Shown here: in pieces, positions 8,300-17,349 of the stretch
Layout of the letters: every line of letters begins with the position of its first letter
How positions within the stretch are numbered: the stretch's first letter is position 1
From: Cohnella xylanilytica
GTDB taxonomy: Bacteria; Bacillota; Bacilli; Paenibacillales; Paenibacillaceae
NCBI RefSeq assembly: GCF_014212175.1
Contig: NZ_JACJVR010000015.1
Coordinates: forward strand, 1 to 64,000
Length of the DNA stretch: 64,000 nt
Direction: 5' to 3'
Translations under genes and position numbers: made by a program
Notes under the pieces: generated by a model
Seen by the model: only the letters and a program-made list of their open reading frames with translations
Told to the model about the DNA's origin: nothing
Databases searched by the model: none

Positions 8300-10042
8300 T
8301 CAGGCTTGCTTCCAGACGACGAAGCCGTAGGGCGGAAGCGAGGCTTCGAGGCGCCCGCGGGAGACCGCGGCGGCTTCGCCCGAATAGGCGTCGACCCAGG
8401 CGCCCGCCGCTTCGACCGACACTTTCGCCGGGCGTTCGCCTGCGTTCAGCGCGATGAGGAAGCTCGGGCCCTGCTCGGAGCGGCGTTCGTAGACGAGAAC
8501 GCGGCTGCCTTCCTCCGCCTGAAGGAACCGGATGTCGATGTCCCGCAGGGCGGAGAATTCCTTGCGAAGAGAGATCGTCCGCCGGTAGAACTCGAGCATC
8601 TCCCGGTTCTGCTTGTCCTCCTCCCACACCATGCACTTGCGGCAGTCGGGATCGCCTGCGCCGTTCATGCCGACCTCGTCCCCGTAATAGATGCAGGGCG
8701 TTCCCGGGTACGTGAGCTGGAACAGCGCCGCCAGCCGCATCCGCCGCTCGTCGTCGCCGCAGAGCGTCAGCAGGCGCGGGGTGTCGTGGCTGTCGAGCAG
8801 GTTGAACGCCGTCTCGTTCACCTGCTGCGGATAAGCGGCGAGCTGCTTGCCGATGGCGCGGGAGAACCCGGCGGCGTCGAGAGTCCCCTTCGCGAAGAAG
8901 TCGAGCACCGCGTTCGTGAACGGATAGTTCATGACGGCGTCGAACTGGTCGCCCTGCAGCCAGGCGATCGAATCGTGCCAGATCTCGCCGAGGATGTAGG
9001 CGTCCGGGTTGACCTTCTTCACCGTCTGCCGGAACTCCCGCCAGAAGGCATGGTCGACTTCGTTGGCCACGTCCAGCCGCCAGCCGTCGATGCCGACCTC
9101 CTCGATCCAGTAGCGCGCTACTTCGAGCAGATACTTTTTGACCTCGGGATTCTCGGTGTTCAGCTTGGGCATGATCGGCTCGAAGGCGAACGTCTCGTAC
9201 GTCGGAATGCCGTCCTCGACCCGGAGCGGGAATTCGCGCACGTGGAACCAGTCGGCGTACGGCGAAGCCGCGCCCTTCTCGAGCACGTCCACGAACGGCG
9301 CGAACGTGCGTCCCGCATGGTTGAACACCGCGTCCAGCAGCACCCGGATGCCGCGCTTATGGCAGGCGTCGACGAGCTCCTTCAGCTTCTCGTTCGTGCC
9401 GAAGTGAGGGTCGACCTTCAAGTAGTCGCGGGTGTCGTACTTGTGATTGGTCGTCGCTTCGAACAGCGGCGTGAAGTAGATGGCGTTCACCCCGAGCCGT
9501 TCGATGTGGTCGAGATGGTCGATTACCCCTTGCAGATCGCCGCCGAAGAAGTTCGTCGGAGTCGGCTTGCCGCCCCACGGCTCCACGTTCTCCGGGTCGA
9601 GCGAAGGATCGCCGTTCGCGAACCGCTCCGGGAAGATCTGATAGAACACGGCGTCCTTCACCCAAGCCGGAGGCTGGAAGACGTCGACGGGGTTGATGTA
9701 CGGGAAGTCGAACATCTCCAGGCTGTCCGCCGGCGGCTCCGCGCGGAATTCCTTCTCCGTCAGGTACAGCTCCTCGTTCCCTTTGCTAAAAAGAAAGGCA
9801 TAGCGAAGGCGGCGGTACGGAGGCTGAACGGCTACTTCCCAGTAGTCGAACAGATCGTCGGAGGCGAACTTGCGCATCTCCACGGTGTTCACGGTCTTCT
9901 CCCAAGCGTACTTGTCGCCGACGATCGCCCGGACCCGCTCGGCGTCGTCGCGCTTCGTGCGAACCCGCAGGTGCACCGTGCTCCTGTCGTACGAATAGGC
10001 CCAATTCTGCTTCGGACGGTGGAAGATCGCTTCTCTCAGCAT
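8300..10042 (-). CDS. Neopullulanase / cyclomaltodextrinase-type GH13 enzyme
   Basis: 580 residues, typical of the neopullulanase-cyclomaltodextrinase-maltogenic amylase group, which hydrolyses cyclodextrins and pullulan in the cytoplasm. It opens with the family N-terminal domain ([22 protein letters not shown]34-like). The barrel carries [15 protein letters not shown] (nucleophile Asp), LGEIWHD (acid Glu) and [10 protein letters not shown] (third Asp). Start ATG 10042 has AAGGAG ten bases upstream; 24 further in-frame residues upstream are leader and terminator sequence and are excluded. Together with the CGTase-like enzyme it suggests a cyclodextrin make-and-break route. Its leader shares an element and a hairpin with the CGTase-like gene. 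Confidence 0.9.
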   Translation of the reverse strand: MLREAIFHRPKQNWAYSYDRSTVHLRVRTKRDDAERVRAIVGDKYAWEKTVNTVEMRKFASDDLFDYWEVAVQPPYRRLRYAFLFSKGNEELYLTEKEFRAEPPADSLEMFDFPYINPVDVFQPPAWVKDAVFYQIFPERFANGDPSLDPENVEPWGGKPTPTNFFGGDLQGVIDHLDHIERLGVNAIYFTPLFEATTNHKYDTRDYLKVDPHFGTNEKLKELVDACHKRGIRVLLDAVFNHAGRTFAPFVDVLEKGAASPYADWFHVREFPLRVEDGIPTYETFAFEPIMPKLNTENPEVKKYLLEVARYWIEEVGIDGWRLDVANEVDHAFWREFRQTVKKVNPDAYILGEIWHDSIAWLQGDQFDAVMNYPFTNAVLDFFAKGTLDAAGFSRAIGKQLAAYPQQVNETAFNLLDSHDTPRLLTLCGDDERRMRLAALFQLTYPGTPCIYYGDEVGMNGAGDPDCRKCMVWEEDKQNREMLEFYRRTISLRKEFSALRDIDIRFLQAEEGSRVLVYERRSEQGPSFLIALNAGERPAKVSVEAAGAWVDAYSGEAAAVSRGRLEASLPPYGFVVWKQA

Positions 10043-10096
10043 GAACAACAACTCCTTATGAGTAGGATGGCGGATAACCGGCGGCGCAAAATAAAA

Positions 10097-10134
10097 AGGC
10101 ACAACCTCTGCCATCTTGCCCGCCGAGGTTGTAC
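10097..10134 (-). promoter_or_regulatory. Leader hairpin-terminator (attenuator candidate) before the neopullulanase-like gene
   Basis: On the minus strand GGTACAACCTC pairs with GAGGTTGTGCC and is followed by TTTTTATTTT, ~55 bases before the start codon. No minus-strand gene lies upstream, so it appears to act on this gene's own transcript. Confidence 0.65.
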
Positions 10135-10146
10135 CTGATTCGGTAA

Positions 10147-10202
10147 CATTGCCTTTAAATTATCGCTGCTTCCATTATATCCGATCGGGGGCGGGTTGAC
10201 TA
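10147..10202 (-). promoter_or_regulatory. Promoter and shared start-region element of the neopullulanase-like gene
   Basis: Minus strand: TAGTCA (10202-10197), 17-base spacer, TATAAT (10179-10174). AATTTAAAGGCAATG (10161-10147) lies about +6 to +20, as at the CGTase-like gene. A cre-like CTACAACGTTTTCA (10200-10213) overlaps the -35. Confidence 0.6.
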
Positions 10203-10331
10203 CAACGTTTTCACCCGGGCGGCGGGCGCGGTTCATGGAACCGAGACAAGAGCCGGGAAGATATGGTTTAATAAGGGGAGAGTTTAACGCCATGAACGAC
10301 ATGAACGATCCCAGGCGACGGAGGCTACGAG

Positions 10332-11417
10332 ATGAAGGGCACTATCCCGTTGAAAATGAAGCGAGGCGCGATCGTTCTCGCGATCGTCGCAAGCGCTGCG
10401 GCGCTCTCCGCCTGCGGCGGACAGGACAAGCCGGCTTCCGTCGATCCCGCGGAGACCCCGCCCGGCGCCGCCGCTTCGGCGTCGGCTTCGGCCAGCGCGT
10501 CCGCGTCGCCTACCGCCGACTTCCTCGCCCCGCTGACCGGACTGCCGGTCCAGCAGGCCGTAAGCAAGCGTCCGCTCGCGGTCATGATCAACAACCTGGC
10601 GCCGGCGCGCCCGCAGTCCGGGCTCACGAACGCCGACACGGTATGGGAGATTCTCGCGGAAGGCGGGATTACCCGTCTGGTGGGGATATTCCAGAGCAGC
10701 GACTTCAGCGACCCGATCGGCCCGATCCGCAGCATCCGTCCTTACCTGATCGACGTCGGCGAATCGTACGGCGGCGTGCTCGTCCACGCGGGCGCCAGCA
10801 ACGACGCCCTCGCCATCCTGCAGCATTCCGGGAAGGCGGACCTGGACGAGATCAACAACGCGGGCGCTTACTTCTATCGGGACAAATCGAGGAAGGCGCC
10901 GCATAACCTCTATTCGACGGTCGAGAAGCTGCGCGAAGGCGCGGCCAAGCTGAAGTACGACGAGACGGCCCCGGTGCCGCAGCTATCGTTCAGCGCCGCC
11001 CCGAACGTGGCGGCCGAGCCGGCGGCGACCTCGGTGGACGTGAAGTTCCAGCTGTCCAGCTACAAGGTGTCGTACGCCTACGACCCGGCTACCGGCCTGT
11101 ACGCCCGGTCGATCAACGGCGAGCCGCACGTCGACAAGAACAACGACAAGCAGCTGACGGCGGCCAACCTCGTGTTCCTGTCCGCGAAGCACAAGACGTA
11201 CGACGACTACGGCCGCCTGGAGATCGACCTGTATAGCGGCGGGGACGCCTTGCTGTTCCAGCAGGGGCACGTCATCGAGTGTCAATGGCAGCGGACCAAG
11301 GGCGACATCGTCCGGCTGTTGAAGGACGGAGTCGAGCTGCCGTTCGTGCCGGGCGTGACGTATTATCACGTCGTGCCGAAGGACGGTCCGCTCTCCTCGC
11401 ACGTGACGTATCAATAA
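10332..11417 (+). CDS. DUF3048 lipoprotein (YerB-like)
   Basis: 361 residues. A hydrophobic signal with lipobox LSAC (Cys ~28) is followed by an Ala/Ser repeat linker, then the DUF3048 region (LTGLPV...RPLAVMINNLAPARPQSGL, NADTVWEILAEGGITR, IGPIRSIRPYLID). Family members, including B. subtilis YerB, are surface lipoproteins of unknown function. GGAGG lies eight bases before ATG 10332. It is a single gene between its own terminator and the divergent neopullulanase-like gene. Confidence 0.85.
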   Translation: MKGTIPLKMKRGAIVLAIVASAAALSACGGQDKPASVDPAETPPGAAASASASASASASPTADFLAPLTGLPVQQAVSKRPLAVMINNLAPARPQSGLTNADTVWEILAEGGITRLVGIFQSSDFSDPIGPIRSIRPYLIDVGESYGGVLVHAGASNDALAILQHSGKADLDEINNAGAYFYRDKSRKAPHNLYSTVEKLREGAAKLKYDETAPVPQLSFSAAPNVAAEPAATSVDVKFQLSSYKVSYAYDPATGLYARSINGEPHVDKNNDKQLTAANLVFLSAKHKTYDDYGRLEIDLYSGGDALLFQQGHVIECQWQRTKGDIVRLLKDGVELPFVPGVTYYHVVPKDGPLSSHVTYQ

Positions 11418-11422
11418 CCGGG

Positions 11423-11469
11423 AAGGAGCCGTTCGGCGCCGTTGGCGGCCGGACCGGCTCCTTTTTTTT
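11423..11469 (+). terminator. Terminator of the DUF3048 gene
   Basis: GGAGCCG pairs with CGGCTCC and is followed by eight T residues, directly after the stop codon. Confidence 0.9.
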
Positions 11470-11664
11470 GGCTTTTCCGCAGCTTATATCCGCGCCCGCA
11501 ACGGCGTATTTCAGCCGATATAGCGTACCCGCTGCTGATCTTCCGTTCACCGCGACGGAACCCCGCAATAGCGACGCACTTGCTGCTTGCCGAGCTGCGA
11601 GCTGCGAACCCCTCTCGCCTGGAACTCGCCGAATAGAATGCCAGCAAGAAGCTCAGTGGGCAGG

Positions 11665-11925
11665 GACCGGGCCGACGAGCCCAATCTCGCCGACATGGCG
11701 GGCTTCACCGCAGGCAAGCGGATAAACTTGTGCGATATTTCGAATAGCATCGTTGGCGCCTTCTTGGAGCAGGGTTAGTATGGTTTTTCATACAAAATTC
11801 AAGCAGGCGCCTTCTTGGAGCCGAATTTGTATGGTTTTTCGTACAAAATTCAAGCAAGGCGCTTCCTTGAAGCAGGATTTGTATGGTTTTTCATACCAAA
11901 TTCAAGTAGGCGCCTATTCGAGACA
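11665..11925 (+). repeat. Right copy of the inverted core + 51-bp repeat element
   Basis: The core (11665-11756) matches 153-242 in inverted orientation, for example GGGCTTCACCGCAGGCAAGC and CGAATAGCATCGTTGG. It is followed by three units carrying TATGGTTTTTCRTAC at 11779, 11830 and 11882 (period 51-52), each with GGCGCC. Short reading frames through it look like artefacts. Nothing else is seen in 11470-12000. Confidence 0.85.
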
Positions 11926-12009
11926 GAATCGAGTCCAAATCAAATATTCTAGGACAAGCTCCGTTAGTGAATTGACCGTCCGTAGAAAAAAACGCAGAAA
12001 AATAAGCGG

Positions 12010-12072
12010 TTGACGAACGGGAGGCTCATCCGCTATTCTCAATGTGTAATCGTTTACGTAATCGATTACACA
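12010..12072 (+). promoter_or_regulatory. Promoter and LacI-type operator of the LacI/araB operon
   Basis: TTGACG (12010-12015), 18-base spacer, TATTCT (12034-12039). Immediately downstream the arms TGTGTAATCG (12043-12052) and CGATTACACA (12063-12072) form an inverted repeat containing GTAATCGATTAC. The position over the transcript start fits autorepression by the LacI-family protein. Confidence 0.7.
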
Positions 12073-12104
12073 CAAGCAAGCTCAGTGTTAGAGGTGACCG
12101 GCAA

Positions 12105-13115
12105 GTGGCGAAAGCGACGATCAAGGAAGTGGCGGCGGAGGCGGAAGTCTCGACGGCGACCGTATCCCGGGTGTTGAACGACAGCGGCTACGTAAGCGAC
12201 GAGATCAGGGAGCGGGTGCTGGAGGCGGTGGCGAAGCTGAACTATCAGCCGAGCGCGATCGCCCGAAGCCTGAAGCAGGATAAGACGTACATGATCGGGG
12301 TTATCGTCCCGGATATCTCCAACCCCTACTTCATGGGTATTTCCCGGGGCATTGAAGACGCGGTGGGCGCGGAAGGCTTCCAGCTAATGTTCTGCAGCTC
12401 CGACGAGAATCCGGAGAAGGAAGGCCGTCTGCTCCAGCTTCTTCGAGAAAAGCGGGTGGACGCCGTCGTGCTGGCGACGGCGGGCGGCAACGACGAGACG
12501 GTGAAGGCTCTCTCGGAATCCGGATTGCCGATCGTTCTCGTGGACCGGAAGCTCGGAACGGAGACGGGAGGAGCAGGGGTGCTCGACCTCGTCGCGGAGG
12601 ACAACGAAGAAGGGGCGTACCGCCTGACCGGCCGGCTGCTCGAAGAGGGGCACGTCCGGATCGGCGTCGTGAACGGGCCGGCGAGGGTCAGCACGGGGCG
12701 CGAACGGTTCGAGGGCGTGCTCCGGGCGATGAGGGAGCGCGGTCTCCGAGAGCAGCCGCTCGTATATAACGGGGCTTTCTCGACGGAGGACGGCGTCCGG
12801 GCGGTGCGCAAGTTCCTGCAAGCCGACCCGAAGCCGACGGCGATCGTGTCGCTCAACAACCGGATGAGCCTCGGCGTCCTGCTGGAGATCGTCCGGAGCG
12901 GGCTGCGCATTCCGGAGGATATGGCCGTCGCGTCGTTCGGCGAGGTGGAGGCGATCTCGCTGCTACGGCAGCCGGGTTTTTATTATATCGACCAGCATCC
13001 TTACGACATGGGGACCCGAGCGGGGGAGATTCTTCTGAGGCGGATTCGCAAGGAACGGGCGGAAGAGGGGCCCGCGATCGAGATTTTCCGCAATGAAGTG
13101 AACCGGATCGGCTGA
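12105..13115 (+). CDS. LacI-family transcriptional repressor
   Basis: 336 residues: N-terminal HTH (TIKEVAAEAEVSTATVSRVLN), hinge (LNYQPSAIARSLKQ), then a periplasmic-binding-protein-like effector domain (IGVIVPDISNPYF). GTG 12105 is used because GAGGTGA stands eight bases upstream and the conserved HTH begins there. The adjacent ribulokinase suggests a pentulose or arabinose-derived effector; in related Firmicutes arabinose genes are usually under AraR (GntR/LacI hybrid), which this is not. A LacI-type palindrome overlies its own promoter. Confidence 0.9.
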   Translation: MAKATIKEVAAEAEVSTATVSRVLNDSGYVSDEIRERVLEAVAKLNYQPSAIARSLKQDKTYMIGVIVPDISNPYFMGISRGIEDAVGAEGFQLMFCSSDENPEKEGRLLQLLREKRVDAVVLATAGGNDETVKALSESGLPIVLVDRKLGTETGGAGVLDLVAEDNEEGAYRLTGRLLEEGHVRIGVVNGPARVSTGRERFEGVLRAMRERGLREQPLVYNGAFSTEDGVRAVRKFLQADPKPTAIVSLNNRMSLGVLLEIVRSGLRIPEDMAVASFGEVEAISLLRQPGFYYIDQHPYDMGTRAGEILLRRIRKERAEEGPAIEIFRNEVNRIG

Positions 13116-13184
13116 CCGGCCGATTCCGGCTCGAGCTCGGCCCGGTCACATAGGACAAAGAGGAACGGAAGGCGGACGATACGG

Positions 13185-14855
13185 ATGAAGCGACGCTATG
13201 CGATCGGAGTGGATTACGGAACGGAGTCGGGCAGGGCGCTGCTCGTCGATATCTCTACCGGCGAAGAAGTGGCTACGCATGTGACGCGCTATCCTCACGG
13301 CGTCATCGACGAGAAGCTTCCGGGCACGGGAGCGAAGCTCGGGCACGATTGGGCCTTGCAGCACCCGGACGACTATCTGGAGGTGCTGCGGCGCTCGGTG
13401 CCGGCCGTGGTGAAGGAAGCCGGCATCGATCCGGAGCAGGTCGTCGGCGTCGGGATCGACTTCACGGCCTGCACGATGATGCCTCTGGACGAGGCAGGGA
13501 CCCCCTTGTGCATGCGGGAGGAGTGGCGCGATAACCCGCATTCTTGGGTGAAGCTGTGGAAGCACCACGCCGCGCAGGACGAGGCGACCCGGATCAACGA
13601 GCTCGCGCTGGAGCGGGGCGAAGCGTTCCTGCCGCGGTACGGCGGCAAGCTGTCCTCGGAATGGATGCTGGCCAAGGCGTGGCAAATTCTGAACGAAGCC
13701 CCCGAGGTGTACGAGCGGGCGGATACGTTCATGGAAGCGGCGGATTGGGTCGTTATGCAGATGACCGGCCGGCTCGTCCGGAACAGCTGCACGGCGGGAT
13801 ACAAGGCCGTCTGGCACAAGCGCGACGGCTTCCCGTCCGCGGACTTCCTCGGGGCGCTCGATCCTAAGCTCGCTTCTCTGGCCGAGACGAAGCTGCGCGG
13901 ACCGATCGAAGCGCTCGGCTCGAAGGCCGGCGAGCTCTCGGAGAGCATGGCGCGCCTGATGGGATTGCGCGCCGGAACGGCGGTGGCGGTCGGCAACATC
14001 GACGCCCATGCCATGGTGCCGGCCGTCGGCGTCGTGACGCCCGGCAAGCTGGTCATGGCAATGGGAACGTCGACCTGCCACCTGCTGCTGAGCGACCGCG
14101 AAGTGCACGCCGAAGGCATCTGCGGCGTCGTCGAGGACGGCATCGTCCCCGGCTATTACGGGTACGAGGCCGGGCAGTCCGCGGTCGGCGACATCTTCGC
14201 CTGGTACGTGGAGGAAGCGGCGCCGGCCTACGTGAAGGAGCTCGCGGCCGAGGAGGGAGTCTCCGTCCACGAATGGCTGGAACGGAGAGCCGCCGCGGCC
14301 AAGCCGGGGGAGAGCGGGCTGCTCGCGCTCGACTGGTGGAACGGCAACCGGTCCGTGCTGATGGACGCGGACCTCTCCGGCGTCGTCGTCGGGATGACGC
14401 TCCAGACGAAGCCGGAGGAGATCTATCGGGCGCTGCTCGAGGCGACCGCGTTCGGAACGCGGGCGATCATCGAGGCGTTCGAGCGGGGCGGAGTCGCCGT
14501 CGACGAGCTCTACGCTTGCGGCGGGCTGCCGCAGAGGAACCGGCTGCTCATGCAGATCTACGCGGACGCGACCGGGCGCGAGATCCGCATCGCCGATTCG
14601 ACGCAGACGGCGGCGCTCGGCGCGGCGATGTTCGGCGCGGTGGCGGCGGGAGCGGAAGCCGGCGGCTTCGATTCCGTCGTCGAAGCGGCGGAGCGGATGG
14701 CCCGGGTGCGGGAGGAGACGTTCAAGCCGATTCCCGAGAACTCCGCCGTTTACGACCGGTTGTACAAGGAATACCGGGAGCTGCACGACTATTTCGGCCG
14801 CGGCGGCAACGATGTCATGAAGCGGCTGAAGGCGATCAAGCGCGGTCAGTCGTGA
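13185..14855 (+). CDS. araB: L-ribulokinase
   Basis: Phosphorylates L-ribulose to L-ribulose 5-phosphate with ATP. 556 residues, the usual AraB length. FGGY-kinase features: N-terminal [41 protein letters not shown] and the C-terminal [18 protein letters not shown]. It lies 69 bases after the LacI gene, likely co-transcribed. The isomerase and epimerase of the pathway (araA, araD) are not adjacent. Confidence 0.92.
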   Translation: MKRRYAIGVDYGTESGRALLVDISTGEEVATHVTRYPHGVIDEKLPGTGAKLGHDWALQHPDDYLEVLRRSVPAVVKEAGIDPEQVVGVGIDFTACTMMPLDEAGTPLCMREEWRDNPHSWVKLWKHHAAQDEATRINELALERGEAFLPRYGGKLSSEWMLAKAWQILNEAPEVYERADTFMEAADWVVMQMTGRLVRNSCTAGYKAVWHKRDGFPSADFLGALDPKLASLAETKLRGPIEALGSKAGELSESMARLMGLRAGTAVAVGNIDAHAMVPAVGVVTPGKLVMAMGTSTCHLLLSDREVHAEGICGVVEDGIVPGYYGYEAGQSAVGDIFAWYVEEAAPAYVKELAAEEGVSVHEWLERRAAAAKPGESGLLALDWWNGNRSVLMDADLSGVVVGMTLQTKPEEIYRALLEATAFGTRAIIEAFERGGVAVDELYACGGLPQRNRLLMQIYADATGREIRIADSTQTAALGAAMFGAVAAGAEAGGFDSVVEAAERMARVREETFKPIPENSAVYDRLYKEYRELHDYFGRGGNDVMKRLKAIKRGQS

Positions 14856-14867
14856 AAAAAAAGAAGA

Positions 14868-14892
14868 AGTCCGCCGGATTACCCGGCGGACT
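14868..14892 (-). terminator. Terminator of the TetR gene
   Basis: AGTCCGCCGG/CCGGCGGACT stem overlapping the TetR stop codon, followed on the minus strand by TCTTCTTTTTTTT. It lies between convergent araB and tetR-type genes. Confidence 0.8.
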
Positions 14893-15487
14893 TGTTCGCG
14901 TTCAGGAGGACCGCTTCCGCCAGAGAGCTCGCGAACCGTTCGTCCAGCGCGGCGTGGCCGTTCAGCAGGCGGTACCAGATCGGCCCGTAGACGAGGTCCG
15001 CCAGCCACTCCATATCGGCGTCTTCCGATAGCTCCCCCCGCGCGGCTCCCCGCCGAAGGATCGCGATCAGCCGTTCGCGGCGCGCGGAGATGAACTCCTC
15101 CCGGAACGCGGCCGCGAACTCCGGGTTCAATTGGGCTTCCGCCATGAGACTGGACATGATCTCGCCCGACGGCCCGGACAGCTTCTCGCAAGTCCCGCCG
15201 ATGAAGCGGATCAGATCGGAGCGAACCGATCCGGAGTCGGAATCGGCGATCTCTTCCTCCGCTTGCCTCTTCATGACCTCCATGACGATGGAGGGAACGT
15301 TCGGCCACCAGCGGTACAGCGTCGGCTTCCCGACTCCCGCGGCCTTCGCGATTCCTTCCATCGTTAAGCCGCGATAGCCTTCGGCGCGAAGAAGCGTCTC
15401 GGTCGCGCTCATGACGGCCTCGAACGCCTGCCGGCTTCGGGGCCGGCCGGGCGCCGCTCTGGCGGCCGGGTCCGATGAAGCATTCAT
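14879..15487 (-). CDS. TetR/AcrR-family transcriptional regulator
   Basis: 202 residues with an N-terminal HTH (LTMEGIAKAAGVGKPTLYRWWPN) and a ligand-binding C-terminal half. Divergent from an SDR gene; a 16-base palindrome between them occupies the SDR promoter. It most likely represses the SDR gene and itself. Confidence 0.9.
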   Translation of the reverse strand: MNASSDPAARAAPGRPRSRQAFEAVMSATETLLRAEGYRGLTMEGIAKAAGVGKPTLYRWWPNVPSIVMEVMKRQAEEEIADSDSGSVRSDLIRFIGGTCEKLSGPSGEIMSSLMAEAQLNPEFAAAFREEFISARRERLIAILRRGAARGELSEDADMEWLADLVYGPIWYRLLNGHAALDERFASSLAEAVLLNANKSAG

Positions 15488-15526
15488 TTTCCGAACAACC
15501 TCCCGATAAATTTTACCATTCCCTTA

Positions 15527-15556
15527 TTTACATTACGTTACGTAACGTATTATAAT
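15527..15556 (+). promoter_or_regulatory. SDR promoter with embedded TetR operator
   Basis: TTTACA (15527-15532), 18-base spacer and TATAAT (15551-15556). The perfect palindrome TACGTTACGTAACGTA (15534-15549) fills the spacer. Confidence 0.85.
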
Positions 15557-15603
15557 CTAGCCAGCAGTTCAAATCAACCGAAACGACAGGGAGGCACCAA
15601 CCT

Positions 15604-16329
15604 ATGAGAAGCTCGCTCGAAGGACAACGGGTCATCATCCTCGGAGGAACGTCCGGCATCGGACTCGCGGCGGCGCGAATGCTGGCCGAAGGCGGCGCGG
15701 AGGTCGTCGTGACCGGCCGCGACCCCGTCAAGCTGGAGGCCGCGCTCCGGGAGCTCGGGCCGAACGCCCGCGGGGAAGCGGTCGACTCCGGTTCCCTGGA
15801 AGCGCTGCGGGCGTTCTATGAGCGTCAAGGCCGCTTCGATCATCTCGTCATCTCCGTGTCCGGAGCCAAGGGAGCGGGCGCCTTCCGAGAGCTGTCCCTG
15901 GAAGAACTGCGCGCCGGGTTCGAGGCGAAGTTCTGGCCGCAGCTCGCGTCCGCGCAGCTCGCTCTCCCGACGCTGAACCCAAGCGGTTCCATCACCTTCG
16001 TCTCGGCCATCTCCGCGCGCAGGGTCGCCGTCGGGATCTCCGGCTTGGCCGCGATCAACGGCGCCTTGGAAGCGATGGTGCCCAGCCTGGCCCTCGAGCT
16101 CGCTCCGCTTCGCGTCAATGCCGTCTCTCCGGGAGTCGTCAACACTTCCTGGTGGAATTGGCTGCCGGAAGAGCAGAGGTCCGCTGCCTTCAAACAGTAC
16201 GCCGAGGAGACGACCGTCGGACGGATCGGAGAGCCGGAGGATCTCGCCAAGGCGATCGCTTATCTCGTCGACAACACGTTCGTGACGGGCACGGTGCTCG
16301 AGGTGGACGGCGGCTTGCGTCTGAAATGA
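15604..16329 (+). CDS. Short-chain dehydrogenase/reductase-like protein, atypical active site
   Basis: 241 residues. Rossmann motif GGTSGIGLAAARML and the C-terminal RVNAVSPGVV and VLEVDGGLRL of the SDR family. The usual YxxxK segment reads GLAAINGAL, so both catalytic Tyr and Lys appear replaced. This is known in a subset of SDRs; catalysis may be altered. GGGAGG lies seven bases before ATG. Controlled by the divergent TetR-type gene; substrate unknown. Confidence 0.82.
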   Translation: MRSSLEGQRVIILGGTSGIGLAAARMLAEGGAEVVVTGRDPVKLEAALRELGPNARGEAVDSGSLEALRAFYERQGRFDHLVISVSGAKGAGAFRELSLEELRAGFEAKFWPQLASAQLALPTLNPSGSITFVSAISARRVAVGISGLAAINGALEAMVPSLALELAPLRVNAVSPGVVNTSWWNWLPEEQRSAAFKQYAEETTVGRIGEPEDLAKAIAYLVDNTFVTGTVLEVDGGLRLK

Positions 16330-16360
16330 TCGGCCGACCGGACCCGCCGCGGTTCCGCGT

Positions 16361-17206
16361 TCAGCCCCCTTGCGAGCGTCTGAACTCCGTGGGCGTCATC
16401 CCCGTCAGCTTCTTGAACGACTTGCTGAAGTACAGCGGGTCGGAGTAGCCGACGGACAAGGCGACCTCCTCCACCGACAGCGGCTCCAGCAGCAGCGTCT
16501 TGGCGCGCTCCATCCGAAGCCGCTGGAGGTATTGGATCGGGGACATGCCGAGCTCCCGCGTGAACAGCTTCGTCAAGTGCGTCCGGTGGTACCCGAGCTC
16601 CTTCGCCATCCGCGCGATCGAGACGGAATGGGCCGACTGCGCCTCGAGCCACCGGGCGGCGCGGTCGGCTTCCATCGCCGCGACCCCCGGCTTGCCCTGG
16701 CCGGAGGGCGGGCCGCCCGGCCGGTTCGCCTTCGCCCAGGCGGAGAAGGCGAGCCGCAGCCAGCCTTCGGCCTCCCATTCGCTCGTCCACTCCTTCCGGC
16801 GGAACGCCTTCTCGACCGCCGCCATCGCCTTCAGCGCCGTCCCGTCTCCTCCGCGGACGATCGGCCGGTCGGCGTCGATGCCCGCCGCGGCCAGCCAGCG
16901 GTCCGCCTCCGTCCCTCGGAAGGCGATCCAGCGGTAGCGCCAAGGACGGCTCTCGTCCGACTGGTACGTATGCAGCTCCCCCGGCAGGATAACGAAGCTG
17001 TCGCCGGGACCGAGCGCGTAATGCTTGTCCCGGCAGCGGAACCAGCCTTCCCCGTCGATGACGGTATGAATGAGAACGTAATCGAGCTTCTGCGGCCCCA
17101 TCCGGTGGCCCGGCTCGGTCTGCGATTGGCCGGAGAACAGGACGGTTAACGCGCCCCCGGCTCTCGGGTTCGGATGGACGGCCGTTTGGGAGAACGTTCT
17201 AAGCAT
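16361..17206 (-). CDS. AraC-family regulator (cupin + HTH)
   Basis: 281 residues. An N-terminal cupin-like sensor (VIDGEGWFRCRDKHYALGPG) precedes two C-terminal HTH motifs (SIARMAKELGYHRTHLTKLF; VALSVGYSDPLYFSKSFKK). ATG 17206 is preferred for GAGAGGTG upstream; eight further residues upstream are possible. Divergent from the GH4 gene and most likely its activator, sensing an alpha-galactoside or galactose. Confidence 0.88.
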   Translation of the reverse strand: MLRTFSQTAVHPNPRAGGALTVLFSGQSQTEPGHRMGPQKLDYVLIHTVIDGEGWFRCRDKHYALGPGDSFVILPGELHTYQSDESRPWRYRWIAFRGTEADRWLAAAGIDADRPIVRGGDGTALKAMAAVEKAFRRKEWTSEWEAEGWLRLAFSAWAKANRPGGPPSGQGKPGVAAMEADRAARWLEAQSAHSVSIARMAKELGYHRTHLTKLFTRELGMSPIQYLQRLRMERAKTLLLEPLSVEEVALSVGYSDPLYFSKSFKKLTGMTPTEFRRSQGG

Positions 17207-17246
17207 GGGGCGACACCTCTCCTTGGTCACTACAGACTACAAAATT

Positions 17247-17297
17247 CCATATAACGAATAAAAACCTCCATATGTCGGTAAGCGCTTTTTCTATATT
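17247..17297 (+). promoter_or_regulatory. GH4 promoter region with AraC half-sites and cre-like site
   Basis: Direct repeats YTCCATAT begin at 17245 and 17266 (21 bases apart, two helical turns), as expected for an AraC-type dimer. A cre-like GGTAAGCGCTTTTT (17277-17290) and a TATATT -10 (17292-17297) follow. Confidence 0.5.
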
Positions 17298-17349
17298 ATA
17301 AGACGCATAAAGCCTTAACACCACCGCATATTAGGAGGTCTGGTCCGTC

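Noticed and set aside
13146..15308. 720-residue minus-strand frame across araB
   Set aside because: Opposite frame of a clear ribulokinase; compositionally Arg/Ala-rich without motifs.
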